The translations under genes and the position numbers were made by a program. DNA of 64,000 nucleotides from NCBI RefSeq assembly GCF_000155675.2, contig NC_020911.1, forward strand, positions 1,602,501 through 1,666,500. Direction: 5' to 3'. The number at the start of each line of letters is the position of its first letter. Position 1 is the first letter of the stretch. Shown piece by piece: positions 9,293 through 19,244 of the stretch. The stretch comes from Octadecabacter antarcticus 307 (GTDB taxonomy: Bacteria > Pseudomonadota > Alphaproteobacteria > Rhodobacterales > Rhodobacteraceae). The notes beneath the pieces are model-generated. The model had not been told where the DNA came from, searched no databases, and saw only the letters and a list, made by a program, of their open reading frames with translations.

Positions 9293-10666
9293 TCAGCAAT
9301 TCGGCACGTTCACCGCCAAGCCACCCAGCGCCGTTTCTTTATATTTATGGGACATATCAGCCCCCGTCTGGCGCATGGTTTCAATCGCTGCGTCGAGCGG
9401 CACGAGATGCGTTCCATCACCGCGCAGGGCCAGAGACGCGGCAGACACCGCCTTTATTGCACCCAACCCATTGCGTTCGATGCACGGCACCTGCACCAGT
9501 CCGCGCACGGGATCGCAGGTCATGCCGAGGTGATGTTCCAGCGCGATTTCAGCGGCGTTTTCAATCTGTTCGGATGTGCCGCCCAGCACTGCGCACAGGC
9601 CTGCCGCCGCCATCGCAGCAGCACTGCCGACTTCGGCCTGACAGCCCGCTTCCGCGCCACTGATCGAGGCATTGAATTTCACCAAGCCGCCGATTGCCGC
9701 CGCCGTCAGCAAAAAGTCGGCGATCTTGCTGGCTGACGCGTTGGGCACATGGTCGATATAATAACGGATCGTGGCAGGGACGACGCCTGCTGCGCCATTG
9801 GTGGGGGCCGTGACGACCTGCCCGCCGGCGGCGTTTTCTTCGTTCACGGCCATGGCATAGGTCGACATCCAGTCGTTGATCGTGTGGGGGGCTGTTTGGT
9901 TCATGCCGGCTTCGGCCAACAGCGCATCATGGATGCCTTTGGCGCGGCGTTTGACGAACAATCCACCGGGTAAAATACCGTCCGTCACCAGCCCGCGTTC
10001 AATACAGTCGTTCATCACTTGCCACAGCCGGTCCAGCCCTGTTTTGAGGTCGGCGCGACTGATCCGGCTAAGTTCATTTTCGCGCTTCATGTCGGCGATG
10101 CTCAGCCCGCTTTCTGCGGCCATATCGAGCATTTCTGCCGCACTTTTAAACGGGAACGGCACTGGTGCGCCGTCGTCTGTGTCAGCCCCAGATGCCAGTT
10201 CATCAGCGGTCAAAACAAAGCCGCCACCGATGGAATAATAGGTCACCTGCGTGACCGCGTCGCCCTGCGCATCACAACCTTTCAGGATCATGCCGTTGGC
10301 GTGGCCCGACAGCGCAGGACCGTAGTCAAATTCAAGATCCTCTTTGTGATGGAACGTGAGTTGGCCAAGGCCAACCGGTTCGACCCAGCCGTCAGTGGTG
10401 ATCCGCGCCATTTCCGCGTCAGCTTTGTCGCGGTCATAATCATCCGCGCGAAACCCAGCGAGGCCAAGGATCGTGGCGCGATCGGTCGAATGTCCAACAC
10501 CGGTGAACGCCAGTGATCCATGCAGCGACGCCTTAAGGCCCGCGACCTTAAACGGCTGCGCGCGCAGGTGATCTAGGAACCGCGCGGCCGCGACCATGGG
10601 GCCAATGGTGTGCGATGATGACGGGCCAATACCCACTTTAAACATATCGAAGACGGAAAGGAACAT
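9293..10666 (-). CDS. sdaA: L-serine ammonia-lyase (L-serine dehydratase)
   Basis: Single-chain iron-sulfur enzyme that deaminates L-serine to pyruvate and ammonia in the cytoplasm. The 457 residues match SdaA. The N-terminal beta domain shows [20 protein letters not shown]. The alpha domain carries the cluster cysteines in [18 protein letters not shown] (about residues 385-400) and another at the extreme C-terminus (VNVPNC), the tail cysteine known to plug the active site. It is convergent to the GNAT pseudogene and divergent from rpiA. Confidence 0.96.
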   Translation of the reverse strand: MFLSVFDMFKVGIGPSSSHTIGPMVAAARFLDHLRAQPFKVAGLKASLHGSLAFTGVGHSTDRATILGLAGFRADDYDRDKADAEMARITTDGWVEPVGLGQLTFHHKEDLEFDYGPALSGHANGMILKGCDAQGDAVTQVTYYSIGGGFVLTADELASGADTDDGAPVPFPFKSAAEMLDMAAESGLSIADMKRENELSRISRADLKTGLDRLWQVMNDCIERGLVTDGILPGGLFVKRRAKGIHDALLAEAGMNQTAPHTINDWMSTYAMAVNEENAAGGQVVTAPTNGAAGVVPATIRYYIDHVPNASASKIADFLLTAAAIGGLVKFNASISGAEAGCQAEVGSAAAMAAAGLCAVLGGTSEQIENAAEIALEHHLGMTCDPVRGLVQVPCIERNGLGAIKAVSAASLALRGDGTHLVPLDAAIETMRQTGADMSHKYKETALGGLAVNVPNC

Positions 10667-10851
10667 AATACGGGCCTTGATGATTTTCAGAGTACCTTAT
10701 GAGTTTGACGACGTTTGTCCCATTGGAAAACGACACATCGACAGGCGTTTCCGGGGGGGGGCTTCAGCAAATTCTAATGCAGGGGTCGCACCATGGGGAA
10801 GGCCGTTCTATAAGGGCTGCAGCATCGATTCATCTTGCAGGAGCTACGCCT

Positions 10852-11640
10852 ATGTCGTTCGAACTGTCCCCCATCGACAAAGCCAAATTTGTCGCCGCCA
10901 AACAAGCGACCCAATATGTGCAAGACGGTATGAAAGTTGGCCTTGGAACAGGGTCCACCGCCGCGTGGTTGGTTAAGTGTCTGGGCGAGATGGTTGAAAA
11001 AGATGGTTTGAAAATCAAGGGTGTACCGACATCTACACGGACCGCAGAACTGGCACGTGACGTTGGTATTGATGTTATTTCACTGGACGAAGCCAAGTGG
11101 TTGGACCTGACAATTGATGGCACGGATGAATACGACGGCAATCTGAATTTGATCAAAGGCGGCGGCGGGGCGTTGTTGCAAGAAAAGATTGTGGCCACTG
11201 CAAGCGATCAGATGATTGTGATCGCAGATGCGTCCAAGCAGGTAGAAACACTGGGACATTTTCCTCTCCCGATTGAGGTGATTCCGTTCGGCTGGCAGAC
11301 CACGAAGACCTTGGTTGAAGAAACGCTGATCAGCATGGATGTGCTGGGACGCCAAGTGTCGCTGCGCATGAACGGTGATGCGCCCTATTACACCGATGAG
11401 GGCAATCACATCCTTGATCTGCACCTGAACAGGATTGGAAATTCGCGGCAATTTTCGCTTGTTATCAACCAGATACCGGGCGTAGTCGAAAACGGATTGT
11501 TCATCGATATCTGTGACATTGTCGTCATCGGCTACGGTGATGGCCGCGTCAAAGTGCGCGATATCAATGCCGGATCAGTTGAGGAAAGCCGCATCGAATT
11601 CGTCGAGACTGATAACCTGTTTGCCGATCTCAACGACTAG
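10852..11640 (+). CDS. rpiA: Ribose-5-phosphate isomerase A
   Basis: Interconverts ribose-5-phosphate and ribulose-5-phosphate in the pentose phosphate pathway. The 262-residue product has VGLGTGSTAAWLVKCLGE, PTSTRTAELARDVGI, and the active-site block DLTIDGTDEYDGNLNLIKGG followed by GGALLQEKIVA, with catalytic Asp, Glu and Lys present. The start at 10852 (MSFELSPIDKAKF) has an AGGAG site; an upstream in-frame ATG at 10699 would add 51 unrelated residues and is rejected. 212 bp separate it from gor on the same strand. Confidence 0.96.
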   Translation: MSFELSPIDKAKFVAAKQATQYVQDGMKVGLGTGSTAAWLVKCLGEMVEKDGLKIKGVPTSTRTAELARDVGIDVISLDEAKWLDLTIDGTDEYDGNLNLIKGGGGALLQEKIVATASDQMIVIADASKQVETLGHFPLPIEVIPFGWQTTKTLVEETLISMDVLGRQVSLRMNGDAPYYTDEGNHILDLHLNRIGNSRQFSLVINQIPGVVENGLFIDICDIVVIGYGDGRVKVRDINAGSVEESRIEFVETDNLFADLND

Positions 11641-11852
11641 ATCGCAACAGGCGTGAGAACGGGCCCCAATTAATTGAAAATAAGCTATTTTAACGGTTTT
11701 GAATAAAATCTAACGGTTAAGAATGTGCTGACGCTCGCGTGCGCGTGACTGGTCATCGGCGCGTGGCTGTGATTTATCCAAAATCGAAAAACTTGACCTC
11801 GATTTAATCCTTGACTTAATCCCTTCCTGACCTCCGCTGAAAGGCCAAAGCC

Positions 11853-13223
11853 ATGTCCGATTTTGACTACGATCTTTTTGTAATCGGTGGCGGGTCTGGC
11901 GGCGTTCGTGCTGCGCGGGTCGCGTCCGCTACGGGCGCGAGGGTCGGGCTCGCCGAAGAATTCCGCATGGGTGGGACCTGCGTGATCCGCGGCTGCGTTC
12001 CCAAAAAGTTGATGGTCTTCGCATCCGAATACCAAGAAATGTTCGCGGATGCGCGCGCCTACGGCTGGGACGTGCGCGATGGCACGTTTAACTGGCCGAC
12101 GTTTCGCACGCATTTGAACGCGGAACTGGACCGGCTGGAAGCGGTTTACCGCAAGATGTTGGCGGGATCAGACGTGACCATTCACGATGCCCGCGCCACC
12201 GTGACGGGCACCCATGAGGTGACGCTGGCGGATGGTACCAAATTTAGCACCAAGCATATCTTGGTGGCAACAGGTGGCCGGCCGGTTTTGCCGGATATGA
12301 AGAACGCCGAGCTGGGCATCACCAGCAACGACATTTTCCTGTTGCCTGAGTTGCCAAAGAAAATCCTGATTGTTGGTGGCGGTTATATTGCCAGTGAATT
12401 CGCCTGCATTCTCAATGGCCTTGGTGTTGAAGTGACGCAGTTTTATCGTGGTGCGCAAATCCTGCGCGGCTTTGACGATGAAGCGCGCGGGTTGGTGTCA
12501 GAGATGATGATTGAGAAGGGCGTTCATTTGCATTTGGGCACCAACGTGCTCGAGATGGAAAAGCAGGATGCCAAAGATGGCGGCGGCATTTGGGTCAAAT
12601 GCACAAATGGGTCTGAAATGGTGTTTGATCAGGTCATGTTTGCCACAGGGCGCACGCCCAATACGGACGGGCTGGGGCTTGAGGCCGTCGGCGTTGAGGT
12701 CGGGCGCAGGAACGAGGTTGTCGTTGATGACTACAGCCAGACCAAGGTGCCTAGCATTTATGGGATTGGCGATGTGACCAACCGTGTGCAGCTAACGCCA
12801 GTGGCGATCCGTGAGGCGATGGCATTTGTTGAGACCGTTTTTAAGGGCAATCCAACGAAGATCGATCACGCGCTGATCCCATCGGCGATTTTCACCCAAC
12901 CAGAGATGGGCACGGTGGGATTGAGCGAGGAAGACGCGCGCGAGCAAGAACAGATTGAGGTTTACGCCGCATCTTTCCGCCCGATGCAAACTGCCTTTGC
13001 AAACCGCCCCGACCGCGTGTTGATGAAGCTGGTGGTGTCCAAAGCCACGCGAAAGGTGTTAGGCTGCCATATTGTCAGCCCGCATGCGGGTGAGATGATC
13101 CAGCTGGCGGGGATTGCGATCAAGATGGGGGCCACAAAGGAGCAATTTGACGCGACCTGTGCGGTGCATCCGACGATTTCTGAAGAATTGGTAACGATGC
13201 GCGATCCGGTGAGGTCAGCATGA
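11853..13223 (+). CDS. gor: Glutathione-disulfide reductase
   Basis: NADPH-dependent flavoenzyme that regenerates glutathione. 456 residues. FAD site FVIGGGSGGVRAARVA at the N-terminus, redox disulfide GGTCVIRGCVPKKL (about residues 40-53), NADPH fold ILIVGGGYIASEFACILNG, second FAD motif IYGIGDVTNRVQLTPVA, and the catalytic C-terminal pair in CAVHPTISEE. All required residues are present. The 11641-11852 gap before it is AT-rich and probably holds its promoter; no RNA gene is seen there. Confidence 0.96.
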   Translation: MSDFDYDLFVIGGGSGGVRAARVASATGARVGLAEEFRMGGTCVIRGCVPKKLMVFASEYQEMFADARAYGWDVRDGTFNWPTFRTHLNAELDRLEAVYRKMLAGSDVTIHDARATVTGTHEVTLADGTKFSTKHILVATGGRPVLPDMKNAELGITSNDIFLLPELPKKILIVGGGYIASEFACILNGLGVEVTQFYRGAQILRGFDDEARGLVSEMMIEKGVHLHLGTNVLEMEKQDAKDGGGIWVKCTNGSEMVFDQVMFATGRTPNTDGLGLEAVGVEVGRRNEVVVDDYSQTKVPSIYGIGDVTNRVQLTPVAIREAMAFVETVFKGNPTKIDHALIPSAIFTQPEMGTVGLSEEDAREQEQIEVYAASFRPMQTAFANRPDRVLMKLVVSKATRKVLGCHIVSPHAGEMIQLAGIAIKMGATKEQFDATCAVHPTISEELVTMRDPVRSA

Positions 13224-13357
13224 ATGTACCGCTTGAATAATGAGCCCAAAGGCACATTTATAAGGCAAGAATAATCACGAGACTCGTTCAGAGCCCATGC
13301 GAGGGCATTCGAATACTAAAACCGCCCTCCGGGGCGAGAAAAAGGAAGACAAGCTTA

Positions 13358-14596
13358 ATGGCTGGAAATAATGGCGGCCCCTGGGGGGGCGGAGGCGATG
13401 ATGGCGACGACGACGACGACCGTTCGCGCCCGAATGGAAATGGTGATCGCAGTGGTGGACGCCGCCCTGGTAACGAACCACAGATCCCTGAATTTGATGA
13501 AATCATCAACAAAACCAAGGAGCAGCTGCGCGTCTTGATGGGCGGCGGCAATGGCCGCAATCGCGCTGGCGGTAGTGGTGGTGGGGCCGGTGGCCCACAG
13601 ATCACCCGTGGCATGGTTGGATTGGGCCTATTGGCAGCAGTCGCATTGTGGCTGTTTACCAGTGTTTACACGGTGCGGCCCGAGCAAAGGTCAGTTGAGC
13701 TGTTTTTGGGCGAATTTTCGGCCATCGGCGAGTCTGGCCTGAACTTTGCGCCTTGGCCGATCGTCACCTACGAGATCGTCAATGTGTCGCAGGAACGCGT
13801 CATCGAGATTGGCGAAGAAGAAGTTCCGGCCCAGTTGGGCGATAGCCGCGCCGTCCAATCCCAGCTTGAGGCCGATATCGGCCTGATGTTGACGGGTGAC
13901 GAAAATATCGTCGACATCGACTTTCAGGTGGTCTGGAATATTCCTGAGCCCGACAAGTTCTTGTTTAACCTTGCTGATCCGGAAACGACGATCACTGCCG
14001 TGGCTGAATCCGCCATGCGCGAAATTATCGCAACGTCTGAACTGGCCAGCCTGAACCGCGAACGTGCGGTGATCCGTGAACGGCTGCAAGAACTGACGCA
14101 AAGCACGCTTAACAGCTACGATAGTGGCGTGAATATCGTGCGGATCAACCTTGATGAGGCCGATCCACCCGCAACGCAGGTTCAGGTTATCGATATTGAT
14201 GGCAACCAACGGCTGACATCGCCACTGGATGCGTTTCGCGACGTGCAAGACGCCGAACAAGAACGCATTCAGTTGCAAAACCAAGCCGACGCCTATGCCA
14301 ACCGCGTAACAGCAGGGGCGCGTGGTAATGCGGCGCAAATCGTGGAGGCTGCAGAAGGCTACCGCGCCCGCGTGGTGAACGAAGCCGAAGGTGAGGCGAG
14401 CCGTTTCTTGGCCGTTCTCAACGAATACTCAAAGGCACCGGAAGTAACGCGTCAGCGTCTATATCTTGAAACAGTTGAAGCCATTTTCGGCAGTGCTGAC
14501 ATCATCTTGCTTGACGATAATGCAGGCGGGGGCGGTGTCGTTCCGTATCTGCCGCTTGATGAGGTGCGTCGTCCAGTCACACAGGGGGGCAACTAA
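13358..14596 (+). CDS. hflK: FtsH protease regulator HflK
   Basis: Inner-membrane SPFH protein that with HflC forms a cage around FtsH. 412 residues. The N-terminal 90 residues are a Gly/Asp-rich cytoplasmic tail (GGPWGGGGDDGDDDDDR), then one TM helix (GMVGLGLLAAVALWLFTSVY), the SPFH domain (TVRPEQRSVELFLGEF onward), and a long helical region (DAEQERIQLQNQADAYANRV). The stop is immediately followed by the hflC start at 14597, so the two are translationally coupled. Confidence 0.96.
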   Translation: MAGNNGGPWGGGGDDGDDDDDRSRPNGNGDRSGGRRPGNEPQIPEFDEIINKTKEQLRVLMGGGNGRNRAGGSGGGAGGPQITRGMVGLGLLAAVALWLFTSVYTVRPEQRSVELFLGEFSAIGESGLNFAPWPIVTYEIVNVSQERVIEIGEEEVPAQLGDSRAVQSQLEADIGLMLTGDENIVDIDFQVVWNIPEPDKFLFNLADPETTITAVAESAMREIIATSELASLNRERAVIRERLQELTQSTLNSYDSGVNIVRINLDEADPPATQVQVIDIDGNQRLTSPLDAFRDVQDAEQERIQLQNQADAYANRVTAGARGNAAQIVEAAEGYRARVVNEAEGEASRFLAVLNEYSKAPEVTRQRLYLETVEAIFGSADIILLDDNAGGGGVVPYLPLDEVRRPVTQGGN

Positions 14597-15487
14597 ATGA
14601 ATAAGTCAGTCTTAATTCTACCAGTCATCGTGGTTGCGATCGCAGTGATAATGAGTTCGATTTTCATCGTGGACGAACGTGAAAAGGCGTTGATCTTGCG
14701 CTTTGGTCGGGTTGTTCAGGTTCAGGAAGATCCAGGCATCGGTTTCCGTGTGCCCTTCGTGGATCAGGTTGTAACCTATGATGACCGGATCATTTCTATC
14801 GACATGGAAGCGCAAGAAGTCATTCCAGACGATGACCGTCGTTTGATTATTGACGCCTTTGCGCGCTACCGGATTTCGGATGTTGTGCAGTTCCGTCAAG
14901 CGACAGGTGCGGGTGGTGAACAAGCCAAAGCCGTTGCCGATCGTCGTCTTGAGGATATTTTGCGTGCTCAAACCCGCGAAGTTTTGGGTTCGGTTAGTTC
15001 CGGTGACATTTTGTCCACGGACCGTACCGCGCTGATGCTACGTATCCGAAATGGCGCAAGGTCCGAAGCCAGTTCACTGGGTCTGACGCTTATTGATGTG
15101 CGGTTGAAGCGCACCGATCTGCCGACTGAAAACCTTGCTGAAACCTTCCGCCGCATGGTGTCGGAACGTGAACGTGAGGCCGAAGACGAACGCGCCCGTG
15201 GTCGTGAAGCGGCACAGCGTATTCGTGCGCTGGCGGATCGTACAGTGATCGAACTTGTGTCTGACGCAGAACGTCTGGCACGGATCGCTGAGGGTGAAGC
15301 GGACGCAGAACGCAACGCGATTTTCGCAAGCGCCTACGGGCAGGACGCTGAATTCTTCCAGTTCTACCGCTCACTTGAAGCCTATGGCAAGGCCATAGGA
15401 AATGGTAATGCGCGTCTGGTTCTTAGCCCTGATCACGAGTTCTTTGACTATCTGAGGAACGAGAACGGCACGCCTGCTGGTGAATAA
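14597..15487 (+). CDS. hflC: FtsH protease regulator HflC
   Basis: Partner of HflK. 296 residues: N-terminal TM helix (VLILPVIVVAIAVIMSSIFI), then the DEREKALILRFGRVVQ opening of the SPFH domain, PFVDQVVTYDDRIISIDMEA, and a helical tail with GREAAQRIRALADRTVIELV. It begins at the base after the hflK stop and is followed 23 bp later by a DUF2065 gene, the usual Rhodobacteraceae order hflK-hflC-DUF2065-degP-like. Confidence 0.96.
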   Translation: MNKSVLILPVIVVAIAVIMSSIFIVDEREKALILRFGRVVQVQEDPGIGFRVPFVDQVVTYDDRIISIDMEAQEVIPDDDRRLIIDAFARYRISDVVQFRQATGAGGEQAKAVADRRLEDILRAQTREVLGSVSSGDILSTDRTALMLRIRNGARSEASSLGLTLIDVRLKRTDLPTENLAETFRRMVSEREREAEDERARGREAAQRIRALADRTVIELVSDAERLARIAEGEADAERNAIFASAYGQDAEFFQFYRSLEAYGKAIGNGNARLVLSPDHEFFDYLRNENGTPAGE

Positions 15488-15510
15488 CTGATGCTAGCGG
15501 AGCGATAAAA

Positions 15511-15711
15511 ATGGGAATTGCAATTCTGGCTCTTGGGTTGGTTTTGATCGTGGAGGGGCTGGTGTACGCACTGGCCCCTTCGCTTGTCGAAGACCTGCTG
15601 GCGGCCTTGCGCCAAATGTCGCTGGAAACACGGCGCTTGGTCGGGCTGGCAGCACTGGCTATGGGCGTGGCGTTGGTTTGGGTTGCGGCAAATCTGGGCG
15701 TGCTTGGTTAG
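15511..15711 (+). CDS. DUF2065 small membrane protein
   Basis: A 66-residue two-helix membrane protein (MGIAILALGLVLIVEGLVYA then VGLAALAMGVALVWVAANLG) of the DUF2065 family that usually follows hflC. Function unknown; position suggests a link to membrane proteolysis. Its stop overlaps by four bases the stop of the convergent cyclic-nucleotide-binding gene. Confidence 0.85.
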   Translation: MGIAILALGLVLIVEGLVYALAPSLVEDLLAALRQMSLETRRLVGLAALAMGVALVWVAANLGVLG

Positions 15712-16379
15712 GCTGCTTGGTCTAACGGTGCAACGGCTTCGCCGACTTTGCGAGCCAGATCGTAACTAAGCATCGCGTCGATTGCCAATTTGAATCGTGG
15801 GTTACGTGCGATTTTCTGTCGCATATCCTCTACGTCCCAACGCAATACTTCTGCGCCGGCAGCAATGGTTGTTGTGGCGACACTGGGCCGTTGCAAAAGA
15901 TAGGCGACTTCACCCACAAACACCCCGCTTGGCAGCACAAACTGCGCACCGCGTTTACGTACTTTGACGCCGCCAGACAGGATAAAATATAGACTGGTCA
16001 CTGAATCGCCTTCGGTTGTTACGATTTGATCCACGTCCAATGTGATGCGGTCCGCGTGTTTCATCACCAGCCTGAAGTCACCCGGCGAAAGCATGGTAAA
16101 CATTTGGTAAATGTCTATATGTGCGGCGGGCAATGAAATCTGAAATCGCCGCAGCATAAGTGTCGTCATGCCGATGAAATTGGCCGTCATCATGCCCATC
16201 GTCGAGTAGATGCCGCCATAAAGTGGATCTGCCGCGGCGGTAGCGTAATAGGCGATATAAAAGGTTGATCCGATGAACATCATCATCCGCAATTGCATTT
16301 GATTGATCAGTAAATAGCCACATGCAAATGCTGTCGCCGCGCAGGCGATCAGGACATTCGGTGTAAAGAAATCAGTCAT
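15708..16379 (-). CDS. Membrane protein with cyclic-nucleotide-binding domain (Popeye-like layout)
   Basis: 223 residues. Residues 1-85 hold about three hydrophobic helices (VLIACAATAFACGYLLINQM, MMFIGSTFYIAYYATAAADP, MGMMTANFIGMTTLML). Residues 95-200 form a cNMP-type beta-barrel (MFTMLSPGDFRLVMKHADR, SLYFILSGGVKVRKRGA, PSGVFVGEVAYLLQRPSVAT). There is no helix-turn-helix, so it is not a Crp-type regulator; three helices followed by a cNMP barrel recall eukaryotic Popeye proteins. The start at 16379 was chosen over 16424 because the 16379 ATG has a purine-rich site and begins at MTDFFTPNVL. Ligand unknown. Confidence 0.8.
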   Translation of the reverse strand: MTDFFTPNVLIACAATAFACGYLLINQMQLRMMMFIGSTFYIAYYATAAADPLYGGIYSTMGMMTANFIGMTTLMLRRFQISLPAAHIDIYQMFTMLSPGDFRLVMKHADRITLDVDQIVTTEGDSVTSLYFILSGGVKVRKRGAQFVLPSGVFVGEVAYLLQRPSVATTTIAAGAEVLRWDVEDMRQKIARNPRFKLAIDAMLSYDLARKVGEAVAPLDQAA

Positions 16380-16591
16380 TTCGTATGGCCCCCCAAACCA
16401 AGAATTTGCACAGAATGGCGGCAAAAGACCCGTTCTGGCAAGGAGTTATTGGTCGTTGCACTTTAGGCGTGCGTTCACGCATGGGTGACGACCCCGTGTT
16501 TGCCGTTGCGCTGGCGCGCGCCACGCCTACATTCAAACTCAAGGACTGTTTTACAGTCAATGTATTTGAAGCCCCTACAAGGAGATGCCCA

Positions 16592-18109
16592 GTGAAAATC
16601 CCTTCGATAACCCATGTGAGAATCCATTCGGTTGCAACGCCACAAGCCATCGCAGCTGCGCCGACCAATGACGCGCGCCAGACATGGATCGCTGCCCTCA
16701 TGGTTGGCCTTGCGTTGTCCTTGGTCACAGTCGTCAGCGCTGACGCCCAAAACCGCCCCGCGACGTTTGCGGATTTGGCTGAAATTGTCAGCCCCGCAGT
16801 GGTCAACATCACCACAAGTACCGTAGTTGCTGGCCGCACTGGGCCGCAGGGCGTTGTTCCGGAAGGGTCCCCGTTTGAGGATTTCTTTCAAGAGTTTGGC
16901 GAAGACGGCCCACGTCGGTCGTCCGCACTGGGGTCGGGATTTGTGATTTCTGCCGACGGCTACATCGTGACAAACAACCACGTCATTGAAGGTGCCGACG
17001 AGATCGAGATTGAATTTTTTCCTGGTGACAATCAACCATCGAAATTGCTGCCGGCTGTCCTTGTTGGTACCGACCCCAACACAGATATTGCCTTGTTGAA
17101 GGTCGAATATGACACGCCGCTGAGCTTTGTGAGCTTTGGTGACAGTAATGGCCCCGGATCGCGGGTTGGCGACTGGGTCATGGCGATGGGCAACCCGTTG
17201 GGGCAGGGGTTTTCGGTATCCGCCGGAATTATTTCTGCGCGCAACCGTTCATTGCAGGGCACATATGACGATTACATTCAGACGGATGCCGCGATTAACC
17301 GCGGCAATTCGGGTGGACCGTTGTTCAATATGAATGGTGACGTGATTGGCGTGAACACCGCCATTCTGTCGCCCAACGGTGGGTCCATTGGAATTGGTTT
17401 CGCCATGTCGTCTGATGTTGTGTCCAACGTCATCGATCAGTTGGAAGAATTCGGCGAAACGCGGCGTGGTTGGCTGGGTGTGCGCATTCAGGACGTCACG
17501 GCTGATATGATCGATGCGATTGACGGGTTGCAAGAAGCACGCGGCGCGATGGTTACGGATGTTCCTGCGGGCCCTGCCGAAGACGCAGGAATGGAATCGG
17601 GCGATATCATTTTGCAGTTCGACGGCATCGCGATTGAGGACACCCGTGAACTTGTGCAAATCGTTGGCAATTCACCGGTCGGCAAAGAAGTCCCCGTCGA
17701 AATTCTGCGCGGCGGTGAGATGGTTGATCTGACCGTCGTGCTGGGGCGTCGTGAAACTGCAGAAGCTGTGGCATTCCCTTTAGACGGTGACACGCCGGAC
17801 GAAGGCACGCCAAACACATCCAACATGCTGGGCATGACCCTGTCCGAAATCACGCCGGATATGGAAGAAAGTCTTGGTGTCGAGGCGGGCAGCGGACTGG
17901 TTATTGTCGAAGTTGAAGCGGACTCAGGGGCTGAAACCAAGGGCCTGCTGGCGGGTGATCTGATCACCGAGGCGGGTCAGCAAAATATCAGCAGCATCGC
18001 GGATTTCGAAGCGCGCGTTGAAGATGCACAAGAGGCAGGCCGCAAATCCCTGCTGCTACTGGTGCGCCGCGACGGAGCGCCACGGTTCGTGGCCATCGGG
18101 CTGGAGTAA
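16592..18109 (+). CDS. Do-family periplasmic serine endopeptidase (DegP/DegQ/MucD type)
   Basis: Envelope quality-control protease. 505 residues from a GTG at 16592 with a clear AAGGAG site; the frame is open further upstream but that part overlaps the divergent gene's promoter. A signal sequence is near residues 30-55 (WIAALMVGLALSLVTVVSADA). The protease domain shows the triad in TNNHVIEG (His), DPNTDIALLKV (Asp) and RGNSGGPLFN (Ser). Two PDZ domains follow (RRGWLGVRIQDVTADMIDAI and LGMTLSEITPDMEESLGVEA). Placement next to hflKC fits a membrane-stress neighbourhood. Confidence 0.94.
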   Translation: MKIPSITHVRIHSVATPQAIAAAPTNDARQTWIAALMVGLALSLVTVVSADAQNRPATFADLAEIVSPAVVNITTSTVVAGRTGPQGVVPEGSPFEDFFQEFGEDGPRRSSALGSGFVISADGYIVTNNHVIEGADEIEIEFFPGDNQPSKLLPAVLVGTDPNTDIALLKVEYDTPLSFVSFGDSNGPGSRVGDWVMAMGNPLGQGFSVSAGIISARNRSLQGTYDDYIQTDAAINRGNSGGPLFNMNGDVIGVNTAILSPNGGSIGIGFAMSSDVVSNVIDQLEEFGETRRGWLGVRIQDVTADMIDAIDGLQEARGAMVTDVPAGPAEDAGMESGDIILQFDGIAIEDTRELVQIVGNSPVGKEVPVEILRGGEMVDLTVVLGRRETAEAVAFPLDGDTPDEGTPNTSNMLGMTLSEITPDMEESLGVEAGSGLVIVEVEADSGAETKGLLAGDLITEAGQQNISSIADFEARVEDAQEAGRKSLLLLVRRDGAPRFVAIGLE

Positions 18110-18131
18110 GGTATTAGCGAATTTGTGGCAG

Positions 18132-18159
18132 GGGGCGTTCCGGTTGGGGCGCCCCTTTT
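18132..18159 (+). terminator. Rho-independent terminator after the Do-protease gene
   Basis: GGGGCG and CGCCCC arms (18132-18137 and 18150-18155) with a 12-base loop, followed by TTTT. It sits 23 bp after the protease stop codon and suits its 3' end. Confidence 0.65.
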
Positions 18160-18243
18160 CGTTGGGGGAGGTGTACTTTTAGCCCTTTGTTTCCGTTCTG
18201 CAGTGTTGCTACCTTGACGCATGATAAGTCGAAGGAGGCACAC

Positions 18244-18891
18244 ATGTCAGAGGCAGTCAGGCTGCATAGCTATCGCTATAGCGTATATAGTCGCATTGCA
18301 CGAATGGCGCTGCTTACGAAGGGCGTTGCCTACGATGCCGTTGAGGTAGATCCGTTCGCTGAACTTGCCCCTTCCTACCTTGAGCTGCACCCGTTCAGTC
18401 GGGTGCCCGCACTAACTCATGGCACATTAGTGTTTTCGAAACGCGTGCGATAACTGGCTACATCGACCGTGTTTTTGCTGGACCACCGCTACAGCCAGTT
18501 GACATCAAGGCGATTGCGCTTGGATCAAGTAGTCGGAATTATTGTTAATTATGGCTATTGGCCAATGATCAGACAGGTCTTTGCCCATAAGGTATTTAGG
18601 CCCCTGGAGGGTGAGCCTCCGGATGAAGAACAGATTGCGGTTGGCATTGTAGCAGCCCAGAAAGTGTTAGCCGTTTTGGACGGTATCGCTAGTGAAGGCC
18701 TTGTCTTGAACAGTGAAGTGTTCACGTTGGCAGACTGCTATCTTGCGCCAGTGATGGATTACTTCGTCCGCGCCGATGAAGGGCGCGAGGCCCTTTCAAG
18801 GTATACCGCTTTGAGTAGATGGTGGAATGAGGTTTCAGACAGACCTGACCTGAAATCGACAGACCCAATCCTGTCCGAGTTTCCGAGTTAG
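18244..18891 (+). pseudogene. Glutathione S-transferase family gene with two compensating frameshifts
   Basis: The frame from MSEAVRLHSYRYSVYSRIAR (thioredoxin-like half, with HPFSRVPALTHGTLV) stops at 18450-18452. Near 18433-18436 (a TTTT run) one base seems lost: the neighbouring frame then reads FETRAITGYIDRVFAGPPL up to about 18515. Around 18518 a second, opposite shift returns to the original frame (LDQVVGIIVNYGYWPMIRQ to SDRPDLKSTDPILSEFPS, stop at 18891). Both halves of a normal GST of about 215 residues are present. As written it cannot give a full protein unless both shifts are errors or are bypassed. Confidence 0.75.
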
Positions 18892-18957
18892 CGAAGGCCA
18901 AATTCGCCCGCACAGCTGCTGTTGCCTAGGCCCTGCACAACCGCTATTCATACTTTC

Positions 18958-19134
18958 ATGAAACATGTTCCAAAAGATACCACCGACGATGCGCTTATTC
19001 AGGAATATCTGAACAAGGGCGGTAAGGTGAGCAAAGGTAAAACCAAACCGCTGAACCCTAGCCTTGGGTTGAGCAAAAATGTTTGGAACCAGACGCTGAC
19101 CAAAGAAGAAAAAGCCGCGCGCGATAAGAAGTGA
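18958..19134 (+). CDS. Small conserved hypothetical protein
   Basis: A 58-residue basic protein (MKHVPKDTTDDALIQEYLNK, then GGKVSKGKTKPLNPSLGLSK, ending KEEKAARDKK). I recall similar short lysine-rich proteins in Rhodobacteraceae, without known function. The start at 18958 is preferred over 18922 because the conserved part begins there, although no strong ribosome site is visible. Confidence is moderate. Confidence 0.55.
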   Translation: MKHVPKDTTDDALIQEYLNKGGKVSKGKTKPLNPSLGLSKNVWNQTLTKEEKAARDKK

Positions 19135-19244
19135 TCGCGGCAGGGCACCGGATTTCGTGGTCGTTCTGCGCTGTGATCAATCCATCGCCACGAGCAGCTA
19201 TCAACCTATAATTTCAAGACCTTACCGCGGTGGTGTTCATTGCG

